A stretch of DNA of 64,000 bases from UTCHB3 sp964371075. GTDB lineage: Bacteria; Bacteroidota; Ignavibacteria; Ignavibacteriales; Ignavibacteriaceae. Below, one piece after another: positions 34,481 to 43,173 of this stretch. Made by a program: the position numbers and the translations under genes. The notes beneath the pieces were generated by a model that saw only the letters and a list, made by a program, of their open reading frames with translations, was not told the DNA's origin and did not search any database. The stretch's first letter is position 1, and each line of letters opens with the position of its first letter. The DNA is taken from NCBI GenBank assembly GCA_964371075.1, contig CAYJKN010000003.1, forward strand, positions 124,001 through 188,000, in the 5' to 3' direction.

Positions 34481-35746
34481 TCAGGCTGTTCTTTCTTCAG
34501 CTTTGGACATTATTGCCCGGGCAATCTCTGGAAATTTGAGAGAGACTATCTGAAAAGCAGATTTATCGAGCGAATAAACCTCTGAGTAACTTTTTGAAAC
34601 GATTGTGGCGTTTCGTGTGGTATTTTTAAACAAAGCAATCTCACCAAAAAGGTCACCACTTTTTAAATGGGCGATCAATTTTCCGGTATCCCCCGTAACC
34701 ACTTCCATTTCTCCCTTGAGAAGAAAATATAATTTGTCCCCTTTTGAACCCTCCTCAAAGACGATGTCACCGGGAACAAATATCTCCATTTTTAGTTCGT
34801 GGGCTATCTCGGTAATAAAATTTTCAGGAGCTTCTGAAAACGCATTAATCTTTTTGATGATTTTCTGTTTTAAACTTATTATTACTTCCTGTTGCAGAGA
34901 ATCAGGAAGGGTGTTCATAAATATTTGTTCATCACTTCCCGAATAATTTCTGGAGAACATATAATCATAATATTCCCTTATTTTGTTCTGGAGTTGCAGA
35001 GGAAGTCCTCTGTTGCTCGAAAGAGCTTTTAGTCTCTCCATATTATCAAAATAATATTGTTCAACAGCATCCCTTTTTGAAAGAATTCCTGCAATATTAC
35101 CTATCAACCAGCCATAAACGCCCACTCCAAACATCATTACAACCATTGAATAAATCATCTGCCCTCTGGTTTCAGCGACATTGTCACCATATCCAACCGT
35201 AGTGAGCGTCTGCACTGTCCAATAGAGGGATTCAATATAAACCGTCAACTTGTCTTTGTCAGACTTAACAGGTTCAAGTGCATCCCAGCCACAAGCGAGC
35301 CAATGAGCGGCAAGTGAAGTCCAAAAGAGAAAAAACATGATGTAAACCACATCATTTCGTTTGAGATCTCTTCTTCTCCATAATTTCTGATGTTGTGAAA
35401 GTCGCAGTAGTTTTAGAGATCGAAATATAAGTAGGGGCGGGAAAAAAAATATTTCGTATGGTAAAACGGCTATAAAGTCTATCGCCACCCAAAGTTTCCA
35501 TTTTTCTTTTCCAAGGTCTCTGACAAGGGAGCCATAGACACTCTCCCCGGCTTTATAAATCATATAATTTGCCGCCAAATCCCAACCATTTATCAACAAA
35601 TTTGCAAAAAGCAAAATAATATCGATCTGACCTGATTCAACTATACCAAAAATTCTTAGGGGAAAATAGACTGAGGAAACAATGGCAAGAGCCGAAACCA
35701 GAATGAAACGGAGCTTTAGGACAGAATTAGAACGATTAAACAGCAT
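34481..35746 (-). CDS. Voltage-type K+ channel with cyclic-nucleotide-binding domain
   Basis: A 421-residue six-helix channel. S1-S4 lie in residues 10-120, with a modestly charged S4 (FRSLKLLRL and downstream RRR). The pore helix precedes the selectivity filter TTVGYGD (182-188), which specifies potassium. A C-linker leads to a CNBD (about 295-410) containing the phosphate-binding cassette FGEIALFKNTTRNATIV with the cAMP/cGMP-contacting Arg. It is a bacterial CNG-type channel such as MlotiK1, gated by cyclic nucleotide. It is eight bases downstream of ruvX and in the same strand run as spoT. Confidence 0.9.
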   Translation of the reverse strand: MLFNRSNSVLKLRFILVSALAIVSSVYFPLRIFGIVESGQIDIILLFANLLINGWDLAANYMIYKAGESVYGSLVRDLGKEKWKLWVAIDFIAVLPYEIFFFPPLLIFRSLKLLRLSQHQKLWRRRDLKRNDVVYIMFFLFWTSLAAHWLACGWDALEPVKSDKDKLTVYIESLYWTVQTLTTVGYGDNVAETRGQMIYSMVVMMFGVGVYGWLIGNIAGILSKRDAVEQYYFDNMERLKALSSNRGLPLQLQNKIREYYDYMFSRNYSGSDEQIFMNTLPDSLQQEVIISLKQKIIKKINAFSEAPENFITEIAHELKMEIFVPGDIVFEEGSKGDKLYFLLKGEMEVVTGDTGKLIAHLKSGDLFGEIALFKNTTRNATIVSKSYSEVYSLDKSAFQIVSLKFPEIARAIMSKAEERTA

Positions 35747-35754
35747 AAATTAAC

Positions 35755-36174
35755 CTAAATGGTTTTTAGATAGTCTTCAAGTATCACAGCGGCTGCGTAT
35801 TTATCAACCAACGATTTGTCCCTTCTCTTTGACTTTTTGACGACAGTTTGAAGTATCCTGTCACTCGCAACCGAGGAAGAAAATCTCTCATCCACCAGTT
35901 CACAAGGCACTCCTGATTTATCGCTTAGTTCAGCGGCAAAATTAATAATAATATCTGATAAAACAGTTTTGCTTCCATCACCATTTGTGGGATAACCGAT
36001 CACAATTTTTTCAACATTCTTCTCTTTAATTAGAGTTAATATTTTGGATGTAAGCAGTTTATTGTTTTCGAATGTATCAAAAGGTGATGCTAATATTTTC
36101 ATTGGGTCTGATAAAGCCAGCCCCACCCTCTTGGTTCCGTAATCAATTGCAAGTATCCGCGTTTCGGAACTCAT
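35755..36174 (-). CDS. ruvX: Putative pre-16S rRNA nuclease / Holliday junction resolvase-like YqgF
   Basis: A 139-residue RuvX/YqgF protein with an RNase H-like fold. The first acidic residue is in ILAIDYGTKRVGLALSD, the second block is VIGYPTNGDGS, and LVDERFSS and VDKYAAAVILEDYL carry the remaining acidic residues. The family processes the 5' end of pre-16S rRNA in E. coli and was once thought to be a resolvase. Its ATG overlaps the spoT stop by four bases. The K+ channel follows after eight bases. Confidence 0.93.
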   Translation of the reverse strand: MSSETRILAIDYGTKRVGLALSDPMKILASPFDTFENNKLLTSKILTLIKEKNVEKIVIGYPTNGDGSKTVLSDIIINFAAELSDKSGVPCELVDERFSSSVASDRILQTVVKKSKRRDKSLVDKYAAAVILEDYLKTI

Positions 36175-38333
36175 TTTGTCTCTGCGAGTCGGGTTACAGA
36201 ATAAACACCTTTGATTTTTTTCAATTTTTCGATTATTCTTGAAAGATGTTCAAGGTTCTGCACATATAATGTGACTGTTCCTTCAAAAAATGAATCACTT
36301 GTATCAAGGCTGATTGATTTTATCGAAGTGTTTTTATAGCCAACTATGGTATTTGCAATATCTTTTAACATTCCGGCGGTATCATCACCTCTAATCACCA
36401 AACCGACAATAAAGGATGTGCTCTCAACTTCAGGCCACCTGATAGAAACCACCTTTTCAGGTTCCATTTTAGCTTTTTCGAGTAGATTTCTGCAATTTTT
36501 ACGATGAATTCTGATCCCTTCCCCTGTCGTAATATAACCCGCAACATCATCCCCGGGGATCGGGTTACAACACTTTGAATAAGAGAGCATCAACTTTATG
36601 TCTTCACCATCCACAACCAGTTCGCCACCCGTACCCCGCGCATATCTCGCAAAATCTTCAAATTCAAGATTTGGAGCGTTCATTTTATGGTCTTTTGGTT
36701 TTGGCTCCTCGAGAACTGCTTCGATATTCAGAGTACCCTGACCCAACATCTGATACAGATGTCTCATGTGGTGAAGTTTATTCCGTTGGAGAATCTTGGC
36801 AATATCGTTTTCACCCAACGAAATTTTTAGTTTCTTAAGACGTTTATCCCAGATTTCTTTCCCTTTTTCAATGAGGATGTCTTCTTCTTTGTTAAGCCAT
36901 TTTCTTATGTCAGATTTGGCTTTTTGAGTCTGAACAAACTTTAACCAGTTTTTATTTGGATGCTGGTTTTTTGAAGTGATGATCTCAACCTGATCACCAC
37001 GATTAAGTACAAAATCGAGTGGTACAATTTTTTTGTTTACCTTGGCTCCGATGCAGTGGTGCCCGATATTTGAGTGAATCGCAAACGCAAAATCCACCGG
37101 TGTTGACTTTAATGGCAATCGTTTAAGATCGCCTTTAGGTGTCATTACATAAATTTCGTTCTCATAAAGGTTTAGCTTAAAGTTCTCAATGATATTCTTT
37201 TTAAGATCATCACTTCCTGAGCTTTCAACTATCTCCCTGATCCATTGAACATAATCGTCGGTATTCCTGTCTTTTGCAACATTCCCTTCCTTATATTTCC
37301 AGTGAGCTGCCACGCCCCTTTCGGCAACTTCATCCATCTTTTTGGTTCTGATCTGAACCTCAACTACTCTTCCTTCCGGCCCAATCAATGCAGTGTGAAT
37401 CGATTGATAATTGTTGACTTTAGGGATAGCTATATAGTCTTTGAAGCGGTCAGGAACCGGTATATACAGGGTGTTTATAATTCCAAAAACTGTGTAACAG
37501 TCATAAAAATTATCTGTATCAATAATAATTCTTGTGGCAAACAGATCAAATATCTCCTCAAAGGGTTTGTTCTGCTTGATCATCTTCCTGTAGATACTAT
37601 AGAGATGTTTTGGTCTTCCGTTTATCTCATATTTAAAGTTGTTTTCATCCAACACTTTTTTGATGGGTTCAGCAAAACGGTCGATATAGTCGTTTCTGTC
37701 ATTTCGCTTAATATTAAGTTTCTTTTTTATCTCATCATAAGCGTTTTTATTCAACTCTTTAAATGCAAGGTCTTCAAGTTCCCACTTAATTTTTCCCAAA
37801 CCAAATCTATGCGCCAGTGGAGCATATATTTCAAGAGTTTCTGTTGCAATTCTTTTTCTTTTATCGGGCTGAAGGAAATCCAGAGTACGCATATTGTGAA
37901 GACGATCGGCGAATTTTACCAAAATTACTCTGATATCTTTCATAATCGACATCAAAAGTTTTCTGTAATTTTCTGCCTGATTTATCTCTGCTGCTTTAAA
38001 AAGTTCTTTTATTTTGGTGAGACCATCAACAATTATCGCAACATCATCACCAAAGTTTCTTCTGATTAAATCGGTTGTATATTCTTCATTGTCCTCAACA
38101 ACATCATGCAGAAGACCACAAGCGATTGAAACATCGTCAAAAGGGATTTCTTCAATAAGAATTCTGGCAACTGCGAGGGGGTGGCTAAAGTATGGTTCGT
38201 TGGAAGCTCTACGGTCGTTTTGGTGGGCTATGGCAGCAAATTCATACGCTTTTTTGATCAGCTTAAGATCACTGCCGGGGAGTTTCTCTTCACAAAGTTT
38301 TAAAAGTTCATCAAGTCTGCCATCATCACTCAT
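36171..38333 (-). CDS. spoT: Bifunctional (p)ppGpp synthetase/hydrolase (Rsh)
   Basis: A 720-residue long RelA/SpoT homologue. The hydrolase HD domain retains His51 (YFSHPLAVA) and the His76-Asp77 pair with DVVEDNEEYT. The synthetase domain has NGRPKHLYSIYRKM, the DLFATRIIID strand and NYQSIHTALIGPEG. TGS (about 395-455, beginning VMTPKGDLKRLP) and a C-terminal ACT domain (about 645-720) follow. Both catalytic sites look intact, so it can make and degrade the alarmone. ruvX overlaps its 3' end. It is one of the few stringent-response genes visible. Confidence 0.95.
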   Translation of the reverse strand: MSDDGRLDELLKLCEEKLPGSDLKLIKKAYEFAAIAHQNDRRASNEPYFSHPLAVARILIEEIPFDDVSIACGLLHDVVEDNEEYTTDLIRRNFGDDVAIIVDGLTKIKELFKAAEINQAENYRKLLMSIMKDIRVILVKFADRLHNMRTLDFLQPDKRKRIATETLEIYAPLAHRFGLGKIKWELEDLAFKELNKNAYDEIKKKLNIKRNDRNDYIDRFAEPIKKVLDENNFKYEINGRPKHLYSIYRKMIKQNKPFEEIFDLFATRIIIDTDNFYDCYTVFGIINTLYIPVPDRFKDYIAIPKVNNYQSIHTALIGPEGRVVEVQIRTKKMDEVAERGVAAHWKYKEGNVAKDRNTDDYVQWIREIVESSGSDDLKKNIIENFKLNLYENEIYVMTPKGDLKRLPLKSTPVDFAFAIHSNIGHHCIGAKVNKKIVPLDFVLNRGDQVEIITSKNQHPNKNWLKFVQTQKAKSDIRKWLNKEEDILIEKGKEIWDKRLKKLKISLGENDIAKILQRNKLHHMRHLYQMLGQGTLNIEAVLEEPKPKDHKMNAPNLEFEDFARYARGTGGELVVDGEDIKLMLSYSKCCNPIPGDDVAGYITTGEGIRIHRKNCRNLLEKAKMEPEKVVSIRWPEVESTSFIVGLVIRGDDTAGMLKDIANTIVGYKNTSIKSISLDTSDSFFEGTVTLYVQNLEHLSRIIEKLKKIKGVYSVTRLAETK

Positions 38334-38415
38334 TTAAATTCACTAACTCCAGATATCCAAAAATCGTTTAATGCAAAATAATCAAGTTGAACTTCTAAAT
38401 AGGGAGCAAAATTAT

Positions 38416-39447
38416 TTATATCCTCTTTTTGAGGGAATCTCTTAATTGTTTTACCCGTTTAAGCCGGTCGGCCAATCTCTTTTTATCATAAGAATTGAAG
38501 TTTTTAATGTTAAGTATCTCTTCACACATATTGTAAGCTTCCTTATACATTTTTAACTTTTCATAGTTCATGGCTATCTTATGTTTAAGCGTAACGATAT
38601 TAAAGTAATAATAGTTTGTTGAAACGGGAAAAGTTGACAAAATTTGTTTGTACACCTGAATTGCTTTTTTTCTATCAATCTCTTCAAGTGCCCGTGCTTT
38701 TGTCCACTTTATAATTCTGTTTCCGGGTGCTTTTTTCAGAAGATCATCGCAGATTGCCAGTGCTTTTTTAAATTCTTTTTTATCAATGTAAATCCAGGCA
38801 AGCGAATTCGAGGTCAGATATTCATTATAGGAGAAATAATTTTTGTTTTTCTCGAGGATTTTTAACGCCTGCGCCGAATTATCCTCAACAAATGGTAACC
38901 AGGAGAGATCTTTTGTCTTACTGCTTCTCCAATAATCAAAGATTGCCATGGCCGTTGAAGCTTCAATGAATTTTTTATCATAGGTCATACATTTTTCATA
39001 ATATTTTAATGAGTTTGAACCTGTTTTAAAAACTCCAAACCAGTCTTCATTTATATAATCAAAATAGGCTTCATAAGAATAGATGAGTGCCATCGCATAG
39101 TTTGTCCACGGATCCTTCTCGTTTGCATCAAGATTATCTTCAGCCAGATCCTCTGCTTTTTCAAGTTTGGAGGATATATATGCTTCGTTAAACGGAACTC
39201 CCCAATCGTAGGCTTTAACAATTTCCACTCCTGCCAAATACAGAGGCCCAAACGGGAGTTTGGGAAAATCTCTTTCAAGTCTCGAAAACACTGCCTTTGC
39301 ACTGTCATATCTCGACCCTGAAATAAATTGCACTCCCCGCTCAATTGCAGAATGTACTCTTTTGTCAGGATATTTCTGTGCCTGAGATGAAGAAAACAGC
39401 AGAATTGTGGCGAGCAGTGTGTAGTAAAAATAATATTTGATATTCAA
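38416..39447 (-). CDS. Exported TPR-like repeat protein
   Basis: A 343-residue protein with a signal peptide (YYFYYTLLATILLFSSSQA) and helical repeats throughout. Tetratricopeptide-like units are clearest at about 30-65 (GVQFISGSRYDSAKAVFSRLE), 205-240 (SLAWIYIDKKEFKKALAICDDLL) and 285-320 (AMNYEKLKMYKEAYNMCEEIL). Such proteins scaffold envelope complexes; no partner can be named. The start is a TTG at 39447. It lies between the FAD oxidoreductase and spoT on the same strand, 82 bases ahead of the latter. Confidence 0.8.
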   Translation of the reverse strand: MNIKYYFYYTLLATILLFSSSQAQKYPDKRVHSAIERGVQFISGSRYDSAKAVFSRLERDFPKLPFGPLYLAGVEIVKAYDWGVPFNEAYISSKLEKAEDLAEDNLDANEKDPWTNYAMALIYSYEAYFDYINEDWFGVFKTGSNSLKYYEKCMTYDKKFIEASTAMAIFDYWRSSKTKDLSWLPFVEDNSAQALKILEKNKNYFSYNEYLTSNSLAWIYIDKKEFKKALAICDDLLKKAPGNRIIKWTKARALEEIDRKKAIQVYKQILSTFPVSTNYYYFNIVTLKHKIAMNYEKLKMYKEAYNMCEEILNIKNFNSYDKKRLADRLKRVKQLRDSLKKRI

Positions 39448-39461
39448 GAATTTTATCCGTT

Positions 39462-40808
39462 TTAATACCTGGCAGCTTTATGCGCAAGCAACTCTATTAT
39501 GTTTTTAAAAGGTGACAATGTGGGGGTGTAATTGAAACAATTGTTTTTGAGGTCCTGAATTTTTATCCCTGACTTGATTGCGAGTGTTATGATATCTGCA
39601 TAACCGGACACTTCAGTACCGCCAAAAAATCCGGCTCCCAATATTTTACCATCTGAAGCGATTAATAGTTTCCCAAAAACTTTGTGGGTACCCGGCATAA
39701 CTTTTACGAGGGCATCGGTTGTTGCAGAAACAGTTTTGTAGGGGATATTTAATGATTTAAGGGTGGATTCACAAACTCCGGTTCTCGTGGCAAAGGAATC
39801 ACAAACTCTTAGGGCTACATTTTTTATCACAGGATACATAAATTCATTACCCCCGGCGGCATTGGCTCCGGCTATATGCCCTCCATCTCTGGCGAGGGTG
39901 GCTTGAGGTAAAAATATGTGGCGACCCGTTATTTTTTCTTTAATTTCGGTGCAATCACCCGCTGCAAAAATATAAGGATCTGAAGTTTTCATTTTGTTGT
40001 CAACTCGAATGCCCCCGGTTGTTCCGATCTCAAGTCCGGCAAGTCTGGCCAATTCAGAGTTGGGTATTACTCCTGTGGCAACGATAACATTATCGATTTC
40101 TTTTAGATAGCCGTCAAGTTTTATACTTGATATCTTATCGCCAACGATTGTAATTCTGGGGTCAAGTGGAGTGTGTATAAACTCGATGCCGTTTGAAGTG
40201 AGGGTTTCTTTTATTAACCCCCTTATTTCAGGGGCAAATCCCTTACCGGGAAGTTCTTCTCTGTCGAGAAGGATAACCTTATTCCCTGCCTTGTTCAATG
40301 CATCAGCAAATTCAATTCCGGCAAACGATGCACCAACTACACACCATGTTTTCCGTTCCCTCGAAGTGTTGCCTAACAGATATTCAACTTCTTCGATCGT
40401 TTTTACATAAAAAACATTTTTATATGCGGGAGAAAAGAGAGGATCGATCCTGTGTTTTGATCCTGTTGCCAGAACCAAACGATCGTAGTCGAGTGTGTAT
40501 TTTACTTCACCCTTTTCGACTTCAAACGTTCTTAATCTGCGGTTTATCGAGACAACTTTTGTCTCCAATAAAACTTTTGTGTTGTAATGACTGAGAAAAC
40601 TCTCCGGTGTTCCAAACACAAGTTCACCCGGCGACTTAACCTCGGAGGAAAGCAGGTATGGAATTTCACAGGTACCGGTGGAAATATATTTACCTGATTC
40701 AATCATCGTTATCTCCGCATCGGGATTCTCCCTGCTCGCTTTGGCAGCGGCTGCGGGTCCGGCGGCTCTACCACCGATGACAACGATTTTTTTAATCAGG
40801 TGTTTCAT
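39462..40808 (-). CDS. FAD/NAD(P)-dependent disulfide oxidoreductase, CoA-disulfide reductase type
   Basis: A 448-residue pyridine-nucleotide-disulfide oxidoreductase. The FAD Rossmann motif is VVIGGRAAGPAAA (9-21), the NAD(P) motif is VVGASFAGIEFA and the FAD-ribityl motif IFAAGDCTE. A single redox cysteine, Cys47 in GTCEIPYLLS, sits where CoA-disulfide reductases and NADH oxidase/peroxidase of the Nox/Npx group have theirs. The C-terminal dimerisation domain is present. No rhodanese domain is fused. Likely substrates are CoA-disulfide, persulfide or oxygen; sequence does not decide. It overlaps der by four bases. Confidence 0.88.
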   Translation of the reverse strand: MKHLIKKIVVIGGRAAGPAAAAKASRENPDAEITMIESGKYISTGTCEIPYLLSSEVKSPGELVFGTPESFLSHYNTKVLLETKVVSINRRLRTFEVEKGEVKYTLDYDRLVLATGSKHRIDPLFSPAYKNVFYVKTIEEVEYLLGNTSRERKTWCVVGASFAGIEFADALNKAGNKVILLDREELPGKGFAPEIRGLIKETLTSNGIEFIHTPLDPRITIVGDKISSIKLDGYLKEIDNVIVATGVIPNSELARLAGLEIGTTGGIRVDNKMKTSDPYIFAAGDCTEIKEKITGRHIFLPQATLARDGGHIAGANAAGGNEFMYPVIKNVALRVCDSFATRTGVCESTLKSLNIPYKTVSATTDALVKVMPGTHKVFGKLLIASDGKILGAGFFGGTEVSGYADIITLAIKSGIKIQDLKNNCFNYTPTLSPFKNIIELLAHKAARY

Positions 40809-42115
40809 TTTTCTTTAAATGATATTGTAAAAGGAACTCCTTTAAATCCAAAATGACGACGTATAACTTTCTCAAGATATCTTCTGTACTGATCTGTAAT
40901 TTCCTTTGGATAATTACAAAAGAACAAAAATACAGGATAATTATCTCCAACCTGAGTCACAAATTTGATTTTTACTTCTTTTCCCGTGTGTGAAGCCTGT
41001 GGTGGTGAAGCTTGAATCTCCTTCAGCATAATATCATTCAGTTCACTGGTCGGTACTTTTTTGTGTCTCTCTACCTGAATTTCTTTCGCCATCTCAACAA
41101 GTTTAAATATTCTCTGTTTTGTCAGAGCAGAAATAAAGATGAATGGGAAATAGTCATACTTACCAAGTTTTTGTATCAAGGCTTTTTCGTAAAATTTGGC
41201 TGTGTTACTGTCTTTTTCAACAAGATCCCATTTATTAATTGCAATTATCACACCCTTTCGGCGTTGAATTGCTTCCTCAAGAATTTTTTGTTCCTGCGAT
41301 TCAAATCCCTGTACTGCATCCACCAACAAAACAACAATGTTTGAATCTGCTATCGCTCTGAGAGTACGAACTGAAGAATAATATTCGATATTTTCTTTTA
41401 TTCTGGATTTTTTGCGCAGACCTGCTGTATCAACAATGGTAATTTCTTCACCATAAAATTTGATAACACTATCAATTGAATCTCTTGTGGTTCCCGGAAT
41501 ATCGGTTACGATACTTCTGTCTTCGCCGAGGAGAGCATTTGTGAGGGATGACTTCCCAACATTAGGCCTTCCAACAAAAGCTATTCTTAACTCTTCATCT
41601 TTGGCTTCCTCTTCGGCAAGTGGAAACTCTTCTATAATAATATCAAGAAAATCTCCGGTCATTCTGCCGTTAAGAGCCGAAATTGGATGAGGTTCACCAA
41701 ATCCAAGTTGATAAAATTCATGGACATTGTTCGCAAACTTCTCAGAATCAATTTTATTGATACAGAGTACCGTCTTTTTTCCGGAACTTCTTAATAACTC
41801 AGCAATGGTTTCATCAATCGGGAGTAAACCTGTTCTGCCATCAAGAACAAAAATTATCTTGTCGGCCTCTGTTAAAGCTATTTCAACCTGTTCTCTGATT
41901 GCAGCTTCAAACTGATCAGGAGAATTTGGAACATATCCACCGGTATCAATCAGTCTGAATCTTTTCATATTCCATTCTACGAAGCCAAATTGGCGATCCC
42001 TTGTTACTCCGCTCACATCATCAACTATCGCATCCTTGGTGCCTGTAAGGCGGTTAAAAAGGGTGGATTTACCAACATTGGGCCTTCCAACAATTACTAC
42101 TAAACTATCTCGCAT
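40805..42115 (-). CDS. der: Ribosome biogenesis GTPase Der (EngA)
   Basis: A 436-residue protein with the unique tandem GTPase layout. G domain 1 has GRPNVGKST (10-18), DTGGY and NKID. G domain 2 has a second GRPNVGKSS, DTAGLRKK and NKWDL. A C-terminal KH-like domain ends in a basic stretch. Der is needed for 50S subunit assembly. The stop overlaps the start of the flavoprotein gene (ATGA), so they are translationally coupled. An SGNH-family gene lies 20 bases upstream. Confidence 0.97.
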   Translation of the reverse strand: MRDSLVVIVGRPNVGKSTLFNRLTGTKDAIVDDVSGVTRDRQFGFVEWNMKRFRLIDTGGYVPNSPDQFEAAIREQVEIALTEADKIIFVLDGRTGLLPIDETIAELLRSSGKKTVLCINKIDSEKFANNVHEFYQLGFGEPHPISALNGRMTGDFLDIIIEEFPLAEEEAKDEELRIAFVGRPNVGKSSLTNALLGEDRSIVTDIPGTTRDSIDSVIKFYGEEITIVDTAGLRKKSRIKENIEYYSSVRTLRAIADSNIVVLLVDAVQGFESQEQKILEEAIQRRKGVIIAINKWDLVEKDSNTAKFYEKALIQKLGKYDYFPFIFISALTKQRIFKLVEMAKEIQVERHKKVPTSELNDIMLKEIQASPPQASHTGKEVKIKFVTQVGDNYPVFLFFCNYPKEITDQYRRYLEKVIRRHFGFKGVPFTISFKEK

Positions 42116-42135
42116 CTTTGCCTGAACTTTTCATC

Positions 42136-43164
42136 TTATCTTTTAAAATCTGTCTTTAATTTTTCTAAAACTGCATTTGTAAGCAGTTCTCCCCCGCCAT
42201 TGGCGAAATGAATTCCATCATTCCCTCTGGTGAGCACCTGTTTCCCGCCGATATTGTTGTACGCGGTATACCCCCCCTTGGCATCACCAAGCACGGGAAT
42301 CGTGGAAATAAACTTTCCATTTTTGAACTTCGCAGTTTCTTCTTCGTAAATCTTTGAAACTGTTTTCATTTTACCGTCAAATTTGGGATCGCGCATTGGA
42401 GGCATCCCCATCCAGTAAAATCTCTCTGACGCTCCGGACATCATTTGAGCAAATTTATTTACTTTTGTCCGGTAAAGATCACTCCACTCCTTGGTTCCAT
42501 AATAAATATCTTTTCCATTGTGGTTAACTCCCTGAGCATCATTGGTGCCAATCATGAGCACGATTAAACTGTATTTTTTCCCTGTAGTCAATTTCTCAAG
42601 TTGTTTAAACCAGTCAAAATAATCTTGTCGGGTAAGTCCTGTTGAGTTTTTAGAGAAAGTTGTAATCTCCACATTCCCAAGAGCATTTAATGCCTTTTTG
42701 AGAATATCCTCGAACCCAACTTTCATCATGGAATCGCCAATCAACAAAATTTGGAGCACACCCGTGTTTTGCCCGGTAGTTGTCCCTGTTCCGGCTGGAT
42801 TCTCAAACGGAACTACTTTTGCTTCCAATAGTTCAGTTGATTCTTTTTCCACACCAAGCCAGGAATATCGTTCATGCCTGATCAGACTTGCCGGATCAAG
42901 GTCAAAACCTGCTCCTTCATCAATCTCAGCAAATTTTTTGTAGCCTTCTCTGATTACAGTAACCGGAGCCAACAACCCGGCCTGGTTGGTGACCACATAT
43001 ACGGGTTCAAAAATCTCTACAAACATGGAGCGAAGAGGTGACTCAACAGGCAACCTGTAAGCCCACTTGAACAATCCAACCGAGTCAAATATCAGTGCAA
43101 ATGAAAAGACCAAAACAACCATCTTCATGACTGTTTTTAATGTGTATGGAGCCGGCTCTTTCAA
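42136..43164 (-). CDS. Membrane-anchored SGNH/GDSL hydrolase-fold protein (DUF459-like)
   Basis: A 342-residue protein: one N-terminal membrane helix (about 10-28) and a periplasmic SGNH domain from about 135. The nucleophile is Ser145 (IGDSMMKVG), the oxyanion Asn is Asn208 (GTND), and the Asp316/His319 dyad sits in NDGIHF, so all four blocks are intact. The family removes or transfers acetyl groups on polysaccharides. It lies nine bases after an MBOAT acyltransferase, the pairing seen in PatA/PatB, Alg and cellulose-acetylation systems. I use the TTG at 43164 (AAAGG upstream); an ATG 12 codons in is possible. Confidence 0.82.
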   Translation of the reverse strand: MKEPAPYTLKTVMKMVVLVFSFALIFDSVGLFKWAYRLPVESPLRSMFVEIFEPVYVVTNQAGLLAPVTVIREGYKKFAEIDEGAGFDLDPASLIRHERYSWLGVEKESTELLEAKVVPFENPAGTGTTTGQNTGVLQILLIGDSMMKVGFEDILKKALNALGNVEITTFSKNSTGLTRQDYFDWFKQLEKLTTGKKYSLIVLMIGTNDAQGVNHNGKDIYYGTKEWSDLYRTKVNKFAQMMSGASERFYWMGMPPMRDPKFDGKMKTVSKIYEEETAKFKNGKFISTIPVLGDAKGGYTAYNNIGGKQVLTRGNDGIHFANGGGELLTNAVLEKLKTDFKR

Positions 43165-43173
43165 AGTCTGCCT

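Noticed and set aside
37245..38069. 274-residue plus-strand frame
   Set aside because: It lies entirely antisense to the well-supported spoT and has no recognisable domain; it is a shadow frame.
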